A stretch of DNA of 62,383 nucleotides from NCBI GenBank assembly GCA_024640405.1, contig JAHEFB010000012.1, positions 1-62,383 of the forward strand. The letters run 5' to 3'. The notes below the pieces were generated by a model. It was not told where the DNA came from. It was given only the letters and a program-made list of their open reading frames with translations, and did not search any database. The DNA comes from Alphaproteobacteria bacterium (GTDB lineage Bacteria; Pseudomonadota; Alphaproteobacteria; Rhizobiales; Aestuariivirgaceae). Made by a program: the position numbers and the translations under genes. This document shows, one piece after another, positions 50,537 to 62,383 of the stretch (positions within the stretch are counted from its first letter, which is position 1; each line of letters opens with the position of its first letter).

Positions 50537-51430
50537 TCATGCCTTGAACGACGCCAGTGCGGCGCGGGCCACGTCTGCGCCCCACTCCTGTACGAAATGC
50601 CCCGCATCTTCCAGTACCATGGGTTCCGGGCATCCGCGGATTATCTGCCGCAACTGGCTCATCACCGGCACTCCCAGTACCGGGTCCTTGGCACCAACCG
50701 CCATAAAGCTTTTTCCGCGCCAGTCCTCCTGCCAGAATTCGCGAGCCCGCTTCGTGGTCTCGATGCCCTCCATGGCAGGTTCGATCATGACCAGTTGTGG
50801 GAATCGCCTTACGCCTGCCTTGTAGGACGCATCAGGAAACGGTGCTTCGTAAGCCGCTGCTTCCGCCTCGCTCAGATGAGGAACGGCGCGTTTCATCAAC
50901 GCAGCACAATCAATATCAGGATGACTGGCGACATACTCCTTCCAGCCCTGAAAGCCCGGGCCGAGATCTTCACCAACAGGCATCGCGGTGTTCATGACGA
51001 TCAGGCGGTCGAAACGTTCCGGCATTTCAAGTGGCAGGGTGAGCCCCAGAATGCCGCCCCAATCCTGAACCACCAGCGTGATGTTGAAGAGATCGAGCCG
51101 GTTGATCAGCGCCAGCATCATGTCGCGATGAAAGTGAAACGAATATTGTGCGTCCCCGGCCGGTTTGTCGGAGCGGCCAAAGCCCAGCCAGTCCGGCACG
51201 ATCACCCGCGCATCTGACTCGGCAAAAACCGGGATCATGTGACGATAAAGATAAGCCCACGTCGGCTCACCCGGCAGGCAAAGGAATGTCTGAAGCGACT
51301 CGATCGGTCCTTCATCCAGATAATGTACCCGCAGGCCTTCATAGCCCGGCAAGTCATCGACATAATTGGGTGCAAAATCATATCCCGGCAGATTTTCAAA
51401 CCGGTCATCCGGTGTCCTCAAGCCTTCCAT
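50537..51430 (-). CDS. Haloalkane dehalogenase, HLD-I-like
   Basis: 297 residues, alpha/beta hydrolase. The nucleophile Asp123 lies in VVQDWGGILG with the halide-binding Trp124 beside it. Asp249 (GAKDPVLG) and His278 (DAGHFVQEW) complete the triad in the order of DhlA (Asp124, Asp260, His289). FLCLPGEPTWAYLYRHM matches the oxyanion region of subfamily I, except that the usual HGEPTW is PGEPTW here. The enzyme replaces a halogen by hydroxyl on small haloalkanes. GGGAG lies ahead of the ATG at 51430. It follows an EamA gene by 13 bp and precedes the RNA methyltransferase gene. The natural substrate is unknown. Confidence 0.87.
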   Translation of the reverse strand: MEGLRTPDDRFENLPGYDFAPNYVDDLPGYEGLRVHYLDEGPIESLQTFLCLPGEPTWAYLYRHMIPVFAESDARVIVPDWLGFGRSDKPAGDAQYSFHFHRDMMLALINRLDLFNITLVVQDWGGILGLTLPLEMPERFDRLIVMNTAMPVGEDLGPGFQGWKEYVASHPDIDCAALMKRAVPHLSEAEAAAYEAPFPDASYKAGVRRFPQLVMIEPAMEGIETTKRAREFWQEDWRGKSFMAVGAKDPVLGVPVMSQLRQIIRGCPEPMVLEDAGHFVQEWGADVARAALASFKA

Positions 51431-51443
51431 TAGGCAATCTCCC

Positions 51444-52349
51444 CTATTCCTCAGGTCTTTGTATTCGGGCCAGGCGGGTTTCGCGTAGAGCTATAAACCC
51501 GCCAGCGCCTGCAACAATGGCCGCACCCAGCCATGTCCACCAAGACGGTACTTCCGACCAGACAATCCAGCCGATTATGGCGCCCCACACAAGCGCCATG
51601 TACTCCTGAGGTGCAATTACAGCAGCCGGTGCGTTTCGATAGGCAACAATAACCAGAAAATGCGCCATGCCGCCAATCAATCCCAGTACGGCGAACCCTG
51701 TCAGATGATCCGCTTGCGGCATTATCCATGTCCACCATGCCATCGGCGCGAAAAGGATAGCGGCGACAATCGTCGTCCAGGTGAACATCGTGGTTACGGT
51801 TTCGGTCCGCGCCAGACGCCGCGTGTAGGTAATACCCATGGCAAAAACCGCCGTTCCCGCAACCAGAATCAGCATTTCAGGATTAAAGGCTTCCGCGCCT
51901 GGTCTCACGATGACCAGCATACCGGCAAATCCAACCAGAACTGCCAGCCATCTGGCCACACCGACCCGCTCACCGAGCACTGGCACAGACAAGGCAGTGA
52001 TGAACAGGGGGGCGGCAAACGCCACGGCGATGGCCTCGGCCAGTGGTATGTATTTCAATCCCCAGAAAAACAGCGCCAGCGCACAAGACATCAGTGCGCC
52101 GCGAAAGATATGCGCCAGGGGCCTGGCTGTCCGCACCTGATGGAGCCCGGCCACATACAGTGCGATCAACACCGGAAACAAACCAAACAAGTATCTGAAA
52201 AACACTATCTGGACAGCTGCAAATCCCTCCTGTCCATGCCATTTGGCAATTGCGTCGGCAATTGAGAACGACGCCACCGCCACCCACATGGCCACCAGCC
52301 CCTGGGCAACGCTGCCGGCGTCACGACTGTCGATTGCGGTTGCTTTCAT
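51444..52349 (-). CDS. EamA/DMT-family transporter
   Basis: 301 residues, ten predicted helices. The first repeat starts VAMWVAVASFSIADAIAKWH, with FFRYLFGLFPVLIALYVAG. ALALFFWGLKYIPLAEAIAV is the EamA helix 4 motif. The second repeat includes AVIAPQEYMALVWGAIIGWI. It heads a four-gene operon: this gene, the dehalogenase, the RNA methyltransferase and a second EamA gene. The ATG at 52349 starts the coding part that looks conserved; upstream sequence does not. A role in exporting a halogenated or detoxified compound is conceivable given the neighbours, but is inference. Confidence 0.88.
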   Translation of the reverse strand: MKATAIDSRDAGSVAQGLVAMWVAVASFSIADAIAKWHGQEGFAAVQIVFFRYLFGLFPVLIALYVAGLHQVRTARPLAHIFRGALMSCALALFFWGLKYIPLAEAIAVAFAAPLFITALSVPVLGERVGVARWLAVLVGFAGMLVIVRPGAEAFNPEMLILVAGTAVFAMGITYTRRLARTETVTTMFTWTTIVAAILFAPMAWWTWIMPQADHLTGFAVLGLIGGMAHFLVIVAYRNAPAAVIAPQEYMALVWGAIIGWIVWSEVPSWWTWLGAAIVAGAGGFIALRETRLARIQRPEE

Positions 52350-52457
52350 GCTGGATACACTACTATTTTTGTGAACTGTGAGACATGCCACAGACACATG
52401 GCCAGTCCGCATCCATGATGTGTCACAACCGCTCCAATTCATGCTTTATGTTTACCC

Positions 52458-53654
52458 ATGAGTTCTTCGACTGTGTCAGCGTCCACCGCGGCTCAACCGC
52501 GCGCACCCTACGGCATACTCATCTCCATGGCAGCGATCGGGCCTCTGGCGATGAACATGCTGGTACCGTCCATGCCGGGCCTGCAGACCACCTTCCAGGC
52601 ATCGTCCGGGGTGGTCCAGATGACGCTCACGATTTACCTGGCCGGTCTTGCCGTCTGCCAGATGATTTATGGACCGTTGTCCGACCGCTATGGCCGCCGT
52701 CCCATGCTGCTGGCCGGACTGGCATTGTTTGTTGCAGCCAGCATTATCTGTGCGTTTGCCACGTCGATTGAAATGCTGATCGTCGCGCGTGGGGTTCAGG
52801 CCATAGGCGGTTCTGCCGGCATGATCCTGTCCCGCGCCATTGTCCGCGATCTGTTTTCGCGCGAGCAATCGGCGTCCGTTTTGGGCTACATCACCATGGC
52901 CTGGGTACTGGCGCCGATGATCGCCCCCCTGATCGGCGGTCTGCTGGAGCAGTGGTTTTCCTTCCGTGCCGGATTTGTCGTGTTGGCCTGCATAGGGTCG
53001 CTGGTGTTTCTGGCGGTTTTCGTCCGGCTGAAGGAAACCAACCTGTCGTTGCAGCCGGACGCCCGCCTCCTACGAACAAGGCTCTACATGTCCCTGCTGC
53101 AAAACCGCGCCTTCCGGGGCTATGCCTCAACCGTCGCATTCGGCAGCGCGGTTTTCTTTTGCTATCTCGCGGTTGCCCCTTTCATCATGGTCACGGTACA
53201 CGGTTATTCGCCTGTCGAGTACGGCACCTGGTTCATGTGCTCTGCCCTGGGATACATGGCCGGCAACTTCATCTCCGGGCGTTTCTCAGTGCGCATCGGC
53301 ACAGACCGCATGATCCGCATCGGCAATGTGCTGACACTTGCAGGCGCCATGCTGATGCTCGGTTTCGCATTGTCCGGTTTCTTTCATCCCGCTGCATTGT
53401 TCCTGCCCATGGCGCTGAGTGCCTTCGGCAATGGCATGATGATCCCCAACGGTCTTTCAGCCGCCATATCGGTCGACCCGAAGAACATCGGATCAGGTGC
53501 CGGCCTTGCAGGCTTTCTTCAGATCGCCCTGGGTGCATTCGTCTCGCAAGGTGCCGGCTACTTCCAGGCCACCTGGATCAATGTCGGATTCTGGGTGATG
53601 ATTGTCATGGCTGTGCTGGCAGCGCTTGCACACTGGTCCAATGCACGGCAATAG
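52458..53654 (+). CDS. Bcr/CflA-family drug-efflux MFS transporter
   Basis: 398 residues with 12 helices. ISMAAIGPLAMNMLVPSMPG opens the protein. IYLAGLAVCQMIYGPLSDRYGRRPML contains the MFS loop 2-3 motif GPLSDRYGRRP, and VARGVQAIGGSAGMILSRAI holds a conserved helix-4 Arg. The pattern QMxYGPLSDRxGRRP is typical of the Bcr/CflA group of multidrug exporters. It is divergent from the EamA operon. The gene for a YciA-type thioesterase starts 9 bp after its stop, so they are cotranscribed. Confidence 0.9.
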   Translation: MSSSTVSASTAAQPRAPYGILISMAAIGPLAMNMLVPSMPGLQTTFQASSGVVQMTLTIYLAGLAVCQMIYGPLSDRYGRRPMLLAGLALFVAASIICAFATSIEMLIVARGVQAIGGSAGMILSRAIVRDLFSREQSASVLGYITMAWVLAPMIAPLIGGLLEQWFSFRAGFVVLACIGSLVFLAVFVRLKETNLSLQPDARLLRTRLYMSLLQNRAFRGYASTVAFGSAVFFCYLAVAPFIMVTVHGYSPVEYGTWFMCSALGYMAGNFISGRFSVRIGTDRMIRIGNVLTLAGAMLMLGFALSGFFHPAALFLPMALSAFGNGMMIPNGLSAAISVDPKNIGSGAGLAGFLQIALGAFVSQGAGYFQATWINVGFWVMIVMAVLAALAHWSNARQ

Positions 53655-53663
53655 TTTCATCCC

Positions 53664-54059
53664 ATGAGCAATGATTCTCCACCTGCCGGCCCCAAGGGCG
53701 ACCTGACCATGCGGGTTCCGGCCATGCCCGCAGACGCCAATGCCGCCGGTGACGTGTTCGGCGGCTGGGTCATGGCACAGATGGATCTGGCCGCCGGCAT
53801 CCGGTCCGGCGAACGCGCCACCGGGCGCGTGGTTACCGCCGCAATCAACGCGCTGTCGTTCAAACTGCCGGTCAAGATCGGTGACACGCTGGAGCTTTAC
53901 ACCAACGTCTCCAGGGTCGGCCGGTCGTCCATGACCATAGAGGTCGAAGCCTGGGCACAACGCTATCTCACACTCGAAAAGGTCAAGGTGACCGAGGCGG
54001 ACTTCGTCATGGTCGCTGTCGATGCCAACGGCAACCCGCGCAACGTTCCGGACGAATAA
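53664..54059 (+). CDS. Acyl-CoA thioesterase, YciA-type hot-dog
   Basis: 131 residues. LTMRVPAMPADANAAGDVFG followed by GWVMAQMDLAAGI is the YciA hot-dog signature (catalytic Asp region N/D-x-x-G-x-V-FGG). RVVTAAINALSFKLPVKIGD and YTNVSRVGRSSMTIEVEAWA follow. It hydrolyses acyl-CoA esters of broad chain length in the cytoplasm. In most YciA proteins the motif is PxDTNxxGDxFGG; here ADANAAGDVFGG keeps the acidic position. It lies 9 bp after the MFS gene. Confidence 0.87.
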   Translation: MSNDSPPAGPKGDLTMRVPAMPADANAAGDVFGGWVMAQMDLAAGIRSGERATGRVVTAAINALSFKLPVKIGDTLELYTNVSRVGRSSMTIEVEAWAQRYLTLEKVKVTEADFVMVAVDANGNPRNVPDE

Positions 54060-54178
54060 CGTTTGACTCATTCTTTCCGGCGACCGGCGCAACCGGTTGA
54101 AAAGAATCGGCTTTCAGGCAAGCCTTGAAGTTCAAATCAGCCTACGGACGGGTGAATAAATACTTCCTTTGGTATGAG

Positions 54179-54958
54179 TCAGTAGTAGCCCTCGGCAGGT
54201 CCCTTGTACTCCATCAGGGTGTTTCCGCCGTCTGCCACGATCAGCTGACCTGTCACAAAGCTCGCCTCCTCGCTGGCCAGAAACATCGCCACGTGGCCGA
54301 TTTCTTCCGGCGTTCCGGGCCTGCCGACAGGCGCCTGCTCACCGGCAAAAACTTCTTCCGGCGAAGACGACGGGGTTTCGATCCAGCCCGGCCCGATGCC
54401 GTTCACGGTGATGTTGTACTCGGCCAGCTCGATCGCCTGGGCACGGGTCATTCCCATGATGGCCGCCTTGGCGGCGGAATAGATCGTGCCTTTCGGATTG
54501 GACACCAGCGGCCCGGTCACCGAACTCATATTGACGATGCGGCCATACCTTCGTTCGATCATCGACGGCACCACCCGGCGGGTAACGTTGAACACCGTGG
54601 TCAGGTTGATGTCCATGCCACGCCGCCACTGTTCGTCGGGTATGTCCTGTATCAGCCTTGATGGTTCATCGTGACCGATCTGGACCATGCCGGCATTGTT
54701 GACGACAATGTCGATGGCCCCCAGCGCCTGCCCGACCGCACTCACCAGGCCGTCCACCTGGGCGGCGTCGGTCAGGTCGCAAGGATGGGCAAACACATCC
54801 GGACCCAGCTCTTCCGCCCGCCCGTGTATCCGGTCGGTCGTCGAGGTAATGGCAACCCTTGCACCACCGGCGCGCAGCAGTCTGGCACAGGCAAATCCGA
54901 TGCCGCCCGCGCTGCCGCAACCCGTCACCAGCGCCACCTTGTTTTTTACCCCTGCCAA
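54179..54958 (-). CDS. Short-chain dehydrogenase/reductase
   Basis: 259 residues. The NAD(P) motif is KVALVTGCGSAGGIGFACAR. DIVVNNAGMVQ is the NNAG block. The catalytic Ser-Tyr-Lys are in IVNMSSVTGP and IYSAAKAAIMG. Two further features are GPGWIETP and the closing SFVTGQLIVADGG. It is a classical SDR, FabG-like, of unknown substrate. The best start is a TTG at 54958, with AGGAG seven bases upstream; no ATG is well placed. It is divergent from a DUF411 gene across 86 bp. Confidence 0.88.
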   Translation of the reverse strand: MAGVKNKVALVTGCGSAGGIGFACARLLRAGGARVAITSTTDRIHGRAEELGPDVFAHPCDLTDAAQVDGLVSAVGQALGAIDIVVNNAGMVQIGHDEPSRLIQDIPDEQWRRGMDINLTTVFNVTRRVVPSMIERRYGRIVNMSSVTGPLVSNPKGTIYSAAKAAIMGMTRAQAIELAEYNITVNGIGPGWIETPSSSPEEVFAGEQAPVGRPGTPEEIGHVAMFLASEEASFVTGQLIVADGGNTLMEYKGPAEGYY

Positions 54959-55044
54959 TACATTACTCCTGCTCACTTGAATTGCCAGAATTGCAGGCGC
55001 ATCTTTGCAAGATAGGATCATCCGCGCAATTGAAAGTACCCGCC

Positions 55045-55500
55045 ATGAAAAACCGCTTCCTGTTCGTTCTTGCAATGCTGGCAATTGGAGCTTCGCCTGC
55101 CCTGTCCCAAACGCTCAGTTTCGAAGTGGCAAAAACAGAGTCGTGCGGTTGTTGCCAGGGCTGGGTTGAGCACATTCGTGCTGCCGGACACCAGGTCGAA
55201 ACCTCCGACATGGACTTTGACAGCCTCGCCAAGCACAAGACGAACCTCGGTATCAAGCCGCAGCATGCGTCTTGTCATACCGCAACCGTGGACGGCTATG
55301 TCATCGAAGGTCATGTCCCGGTTGCAGACATCGAGCGGTTGCTGAAACTGCGCCCGCAGGCCATCGGCCTGTCGGCACCGGGCATGCCCGCCGGGTCACC
55401 CGGCATGGAAATGGGTACTTACCGTGAGGCATACGATGTCGTTCTGGTAAAACTGGACGGCACAAGCGAGGTCTGGTCTCATTATGAGGAAAAGCAGTAG
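55045..55500 (+). CDS. DUF411 metal-binding periplasmic protein
   Basis: 151 residues. A signal peptide (KNRFLFVLAMLAIGASPALS) precedes AKTESCGCCQGWVEHIRAAGH, then LGIKPQHASCHTATVDGYVI and EGHVPVADIERLL. This is DUF411, a thioredoxin-like family with a CxCC cluster and a later Cys-His pair, often linked to copper handling. GMPAGSPGMEMG is a Met-rich tail segment that could bind Cu(I). No copper pump or oxidase is adjacent. The ATG at 55045 begins the signal peptide. Confidence 0.85.
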   Translation: MKNRFLFVLAMLAIGASPALSQTLSFEVAKTESCGCCQGWVEHIRAAGHQVETSDMDFDSLAKHKTNLGIKPQHASCHTATVDGYVIEGHVPVADIERLLKLRPQAIGLSAPGMPAGSPGMEMGTYREAYDVVLVKLDGTSEVWSHYEEKQ

Positions 55501-55776
55501 GCGGAGGTTGGGGCAACCCGGATCATTCGCTGGCAAGCCAGTCGACCATCCATGAGCCTCGCCCTGACGCAACTACTCAAAAACAGGCTTAACAGTGGAT
55601 GGGTGAGGTCGCATGCTCGCAAGCGTGGCGGGTTGACAGCGATGAAGTTGGAACCATCGATCCGGACAGATTAAATCATTGTAATATAACTACACACATT
55701 CGCCGCAGTTCGGTCGAACCCGCGCCACCTGACAGGTGTCAAAGTCTCTCCAGTTATTTGCAAGGAGGAACAAGAC

Positions 55777-56208
55777 ATGCTGATCAAACGCATCATCTCC
55801 ACTGCTGCAGTCATGGGCGTTATGGCTGCATTCGCGGTCGCAGGCTCCCCCCTGTTCGCCGCCGGCAAGAAGCCGCTCGAAGTCACCGTCTACGGCAATT
55901 ACAACAAGCCTGTCCCGGCAGAAGACAAGTTCATCCCCGGCCCCGACCCGGTCGAAGGGATCGGTGAAGGCGTTTACTTCGCGGGCAAGGGCGTCGCTGA
56001 AGGCATCCTGGAAGTGGGCCATGGCATTGGTGAAAGCGGCGGCAAGGTTGCCGACGACGCTGTCGCCTATGGTCCTCCCGGCCTGGTATCGGGCACCTTC
56101 AAGGGCGTTGGCCGCATCGGCGAAGGCGCCGTGCGCGGCGTAGGAGCAATCGGTCACGGCGCAGTAAAGGGCGCCGGTTGCATCGTGACGTTCGGGGCTA
56201 CCTGCTGA
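55777..56208 (+). CDS. Glycine-rich secreted protein
   Basis: 143 residues. AAGGAGGAAC lies just before the ATG, and a signal peptide follows (LIKRIISTAAVMGVMAAFAV). After YGNYNKPVPAEDKFIPGPDP the protein is a string of Gly-x-Gly units (EGIGEGVYFAGKGVAEGILE, GHGIGESGGKVADDAVAYGP, VGRIGEGAVRGVGAIGHGAV), ending CIVTFGATC. Regular Gly every three or four residues suggests glycine-zipper packing in or on a membrane. I recognise no family. The two Cys in the last nine residues may pair. Function is unknown. Confidence 0.7.
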   Translation: MLIKRIISTAAVMGVMAAFAVAGSPLFAAGKKPLEVTVYGNYNKPVPAEDKFIPGPDPVEGIGEGVYFAGKGVAEGILEVGHGIGESGGKVADDAVAYGPPGLVSGTFKGVGRIGEGAVRGVGAIGHGAVKGAGCIVTFGATC

Positions 56209-56301
56209 ACCTCCCGCATCGGCCTGAAGCGAACTTGGATCACCTGTCGATATCTGTGTCGGCAGGTGTCCTGGTTCTGCAGAACTGATCCGACCTCCCC
56301 C

Positions 56302-56880
56302 CTAAATCTCCTGGCCCTTCTTGATCAGCTTGTCGATCAGGTCGCGCTGTATGATGCTGCGGCTGTCGCCGCCGCCGAAGCTCAACAGGCCGGATGAGTA
56401 GGTGGTGCCGTAGGATTTGGCCGCGTTCACCGTCTGGCCGATTCCGGCGATGAACTGTCTTTCGTGCAATTCGCTCAGCGGGTGAATGAATGTCGCCCAC
56501 AACAACCCCTGTGCAATGGCATAGCGGGCATCAAGTGCCGTGTCGAAATTGGCCTGCGACAGGCGCAGCAGTTCTGCCGGTGACATTTTATCCGCCTTTT
56601 TCAGCGCAATCATGATGCGCATCCGGTTGTTGCCGGCATCGGTGACCACGACCACGGGCACCTCTTCGACATGAAACTGCCAGGCAACAGAATTGGCGGA
56701 TTTTTCCGCTTTCGGATCAAGCCGCTTGATGATTGCGCCCATGCGCGCTGTCGTCATGGTGCCTTCGACGGCGGCTTTCGGTTTGGGCGTTGCAGGCGGC
56801 GTGGTCTGGCTCTGTGCCACTGCAGACGTTGCGGCCAGCGCCATTGCCAATGCCGCACCCAGAATACGATTTGTCTTCAT
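56302..56880 (-). CDS. Secreted YbjN-like protein
   Basis: 192 residues. Signal peptide NRILGAALAMALAATSAVAQ, then a Pro/Thr linker. The domain has MGAIIKRLDPKAEKSANSVA, WQFHVEEVPVVVVTDAGNNR, RIMIALKK and LLRLSQANFDTALDARYAIA. The end carries helix FIAGIGQTVNAAKSY. This resembles YbjN/chaperone-like alpha-beta folds, but the match is by pattern only. AGAAGGAAAC precedes the ATG. It is convergent with the glycine-rich gene and divergent from uvrB. Confidence 0.6.
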   Translation of the reverse strand: MKTNRILGAALAMALAATSAVAQSQTTPPATPKPKAAVEGTMTTARMGAIIKRLDPKAEKSANSVAWQFHVEEVPVVVVTDAGNNRMRIMIALKKADKMSPAELLRLSQANFDTALDARYAIAQGLLWATFIHPLSELHERQFIAGIGQTVNAAKSYGTTYSSGLLSFGGGDSRSIIQRDLIDKLIKKGQEI

Positions 56881-57063
56881 CGCCGGTTTCCTTCTGCAAA
56901 ACTGTCAGTAGAGCCACTATGCTGTCTTTAACCCGCGCAACCAATGCACTATGTTCTCACATTAACGAGAACAGCGGTTCACCTGTACGACAACAACAAT
57001 TCAGGGCATCGAGATCAACCCGCCGCAACGAAGTGCAGGTGGATAAGTTGATCGAGCAGGATC

Positions 57064-60873
<3,810 letters not shown>

Positions 60874-60896
60874 TCAAAGCTCCGTTTCCATGTGGA

Positions 60897-61688
60897 TTAT
60901 TTGTGCACGCCCAGAAACAGCAGTTTCTGAAAAAGCTCTCTCCTGAACTCCCAGAAGCCGGACCTCTGGAAAGTAGCGATGTGGGGATCGATGCTGCTCG
61001 GACATGACGCCATCTCACCCACATCCAGAAAGGTTGCGGGTTCGTCGCCGGCAAAGCTGATGATCACATCCTCCGAACTGTGTATCGCCTCGTTGGTCTT
61101 GCCGATGGCCGACACGTTTTCGAAATAGCGTTCCAGATGCCTTCTTGTAAAAACATAGATGTGCAAGATCACATCGACCGGGCAACTGAGATCTCCGGCA
61201 AACAGACTGCGGGGTTTGATCTGCCTGAACTGCTTATGGACGTGATCGTAAAGTTCCCCTGTGCAGCCAACAGGTGATGCCGGGTTTCGCAACAAGCAGG
61301 CAAACATTTTCCTCAGCTGCCACGGATCAGGAGAAACGTCGTCATCGATACATATGAAATATTCGCTATCGCAGGTGCGGGCCACGTCGTATCGCGACGA
61401 CGCTCCCTTGTGCTCTTGCGATTGAATGATTGTCAAACGCGGGTCGCGACGGGAGATGTGCCGGGAAACATCAACGTCCGGATTGTTGTTTGAAACAATG
61501 ACCTGATCAACGAAACCGCACGCCAGTACGCCGGTCAGAATCCGGTCGATATTGTTCTCGCGTTTGTAGCTGAGGATGACGACCGCAGCCTTCTCGCTGC
61601 CATCCCGCTGGATGCGAATCCGCAGTCTGACAAGCAGACGCAGGTACCGGTCCAGGGCCCAGAAATAGATCCGGCGAGTTCGAGGCAA
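60897..61688 (-). CDS. Family-2 glycosyltransferase
   Basis: 263 residues. VVILSYKRENNIDRILTGVL and VIVSNNNPDVDVSRHISRRD are the nucleotide-sugar part. The metal-binding DxD is in FICIDDDVSPDPWQLRKMFA. These fit a GT-A glycosyltransferase. No membrane helix is evident except a short hydrophobic FWALDRYLRLLVRL near the N-terminus. I chose a TTG start at 61688 with GGAGAG seven bases upstream; an open frame continues upstream without a good site. It is upstream of glf and may transfer galactofuranose, which is inference. Confidence 0.8.
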   Translation of the reverse strand: MPRTRRIYFWALDRYLRLLVRLRIRIQRDGSEKAAVVILSYKRENNIDRILTGVLACGFVDQVIVSNNNPDVDVSRHISRRDPRLTIIQSQEHKGASSRYDVARTCDSEYFICIDDDVSPDPWQLRKMFACLLRNPASPVGCTGELYDHVHKQFRQIKPRSLFAGDLSCPVDVILHIYVFTRRHLERYFENVSAIGKTNEAIHSSEDVIISFAGDEPATFLDVGEMASCPSSIDPHIATFQRSGFWEFRRELFQKLLFLGVHK

Positions 61689-61930
61689 GTAAAGTCTCTC
61701 CTGTGGGCAATGATCAGCAACGGACCTTAGCTGACCGGCCCGCTTGCCGCAAACGTAGCCGGTGTTTTCCCACACGCAGGTTCATGCCGCCGCCGCCAGA
61801 TTAACCACACCGAAACGTCAGTGCGACCAGAGCGCTGCGAACGCTTCCCCAACCCTGTCCGCCTGTGCAATCATGCTTTCCAGCGCTGAGGGGCGTTACG
61901 GTAATTCCCGAACGGGAAAGGAAGTTGAAT

Positions 61931-62131
61931 ATGTCAGTAGCTCGCGTAACAGAAATCATCGCCTCGTCAAAAGACAGTTTTGAAGATGCCACACGCAAGG
62001 GCGTCAAGCGCGCGTCGAAGACCCTGAGAGATGTCACTGGTGCCTGGGTCAAGGACCAGCGCGTCATCGTCAAGAACGGTAGGGTTTCCGAATACCGTGT
62101 CGTGCTGAAGGTGACGTTTATCCTGAAGTAA
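61931..62131 (+). CDS. Dodecin-family flavin-binding protein
   Basis: 66 residues. SVARVTEIIASSKDSFEDATRKGVKRAS is the dodecin beta-alpha start, given by its key parts VTEIIASS and SFEDA. VKDQRVIVKNGRVSEYRVVL and KVTFILK complete the beta sheet. Dodecins form hollow dodecamers that store flavins or CoA. In place of the usual flavin-stacking Trp, a Trp lies in GAWVKD as expected. AAAGGAAG precedes the ATG. Confidence 0.88.
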   Translation: MSVARVTEIIASSKDSFEDATRKGVKRASKTLRDVTGAWVKDQRVIVKNGRVSEYRVVLKVTFILK

Positions 62132-62232
62132 CGGCTGTGATGGAGCGCGTTGGCGTCAAACCGAATACTTCGTTGTGTTTTGTCCCGGGCCTTGATTCAA
62201 AGTTCCAGATAGCTTCGCTAACAATCTGATAT

Positions 62233-62267
62233 CACTGGATCCTTTGGGCAAACCTGAGGATCCGGTG
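62233..62267 (+). terminator. Hairpin downstream of dodecin
   Basis: CACTGGATCCT (62233-62243) and AGGATCCGGTG (62257-62267) form a near-perfect stem (10 of 11) about 100 bp past the dodecin stop, followed by AATAATTT. It may be the dodecin terminator, but the distance is long. The rest of 62132-62355 shows nothing I recognise. Confidence 0.4.
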
Positions 62268-62359
62268 TGAGAATAATTTGTCCCGCTGCACGAATGCAGC
62301 CTGTCAACTGCACGCTGCTCCGGTGCGCTTCGTATCAAGGTTTGTTACAACCTTTTGTC

Positions 62360-62382
62360 ATCCCCGGCCTTGTGCCGGGGAT
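62360..62382. repeat. REP-like palindrome at window end
   Basis: ATCCCCGGC (62360-62368) and GCCGGGGAT (62374-62382) form a perfect 9-bp hairpin around CTTGT. Flanking GTC matches the GTCATCCCCGG...CCGGGGATC type of short dispersed repeats found in many Alphaproteobacteria. The window ends one base after it, so extra copies cannot be checked. Confidence 0.55.
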
Positions 62383-62383
62383 C

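Overview
The window looks like a chromosomal segment of an alphaproteobacterium, most likely of the order Hyphomicrobiales (Rhizobiales). The gene order rpoD-dnaG-(HTH gene)-yqeY-carA, then carB-greA-trxB-LysR (lsrB-like), supports this. So do an 1135-residue CarB, a UvrB with a long N-terminal extension, DUF3422, DUF992, SIMPL and RHH-type proteins, and CtrA-like TTAA-N7-TTAA sites. The content is mostly housekeeping and general metabolism. No prophage, CRISPR array, secretion system or intact insertion sequence is visible.

Layout. 1-820: a decayed mobile patch (IS6-family transposase fragment running into the C-terminal remnant of a serine recombinase) beside a CAU-anticodon tRNA. 0.9-3.8 kb: DUF3422, divergent from a flavodoxin-domain protein with an FNR/FixK-type box, then a SIMPL-domain secreted protein. 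3.9-6.4 kb: VOC enzyme, Tat-exported dehydrogenase small subunit and GMC flavoenzyme. 6.5-6.8 kb: a MITE-like element. 6.8-9.9 kb: an RHH protein and a four-gene run (SnoaL-like, GNAT, carbon-nitrogen hydrolase, beta carbonic anhydrase), divergent from an ArsR-DUF899-TfoX operon. 11.4-12.1 kb: two tandem paralogous small secreted basic cysteine proteins. 12.4-16.2 kb: a TPP enzyme and an acyl-CoA-dehydrogenase-fold protein that lacks the usual catalytic glutamates, divergent from a LysR regulator.

16.4-25 kb: rpoD, dnaG, an HTH regulator with an unfamiliar C-terminal half, a structured intergenic segment, yqeY, carA and an arginase-family enzyme. 25-28.3 kb: a small secreted protein and modABC. 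28.3-32.3 kb: small secreted proteins, an L,D-transpeptidase, a LysM/alpha-carbonic-anhydrase fusion and an unknown protein before carB. 32.5-38.9 kb: carB, greA, trxB and an lsrB-like regulator. 39-46 kb: msrP, DUF992, aspartate aminotransferase, a flavin monooxygenase, a SAF-domain dehydrogenase, a CtrA-box-associated small membrane protein and a lipoprotein M48 protease.

46.5-48.4 kb: a TPR protein, a second MITE-like element and a second L,D-transpeptidase. 48.4-52.3 kb: a four-gene operon of two EamA exporters, haloalkane dehalogenase and an RNA m5U methyltransferase. 52.4-56.9 kb: MFS exporter, thioesterase, SDR, DUF411 and two unknown envelope proteins. 57-62 kb: uvrB, UDP-galactopyranose mutase plus a family-2 glycosyltransferase, a dodecin, and a REP-like palindrome cut by the window end.

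Links between genes. ModABC would supply molybdenum to the Mo-enzyme MsrP. CarA and CarB form one enzyme encoded at two sites. Two L,D-transpeptidases and a LysM-bearing carbonic anhydrase point to envelope work. No single complete novel system stands out. The best leads are the desulfinase-like operon, the LysM-carbonic anhydrase fusion, two ~270-bp MITE-like elements, and several unassigned regulatory or RNA structures.
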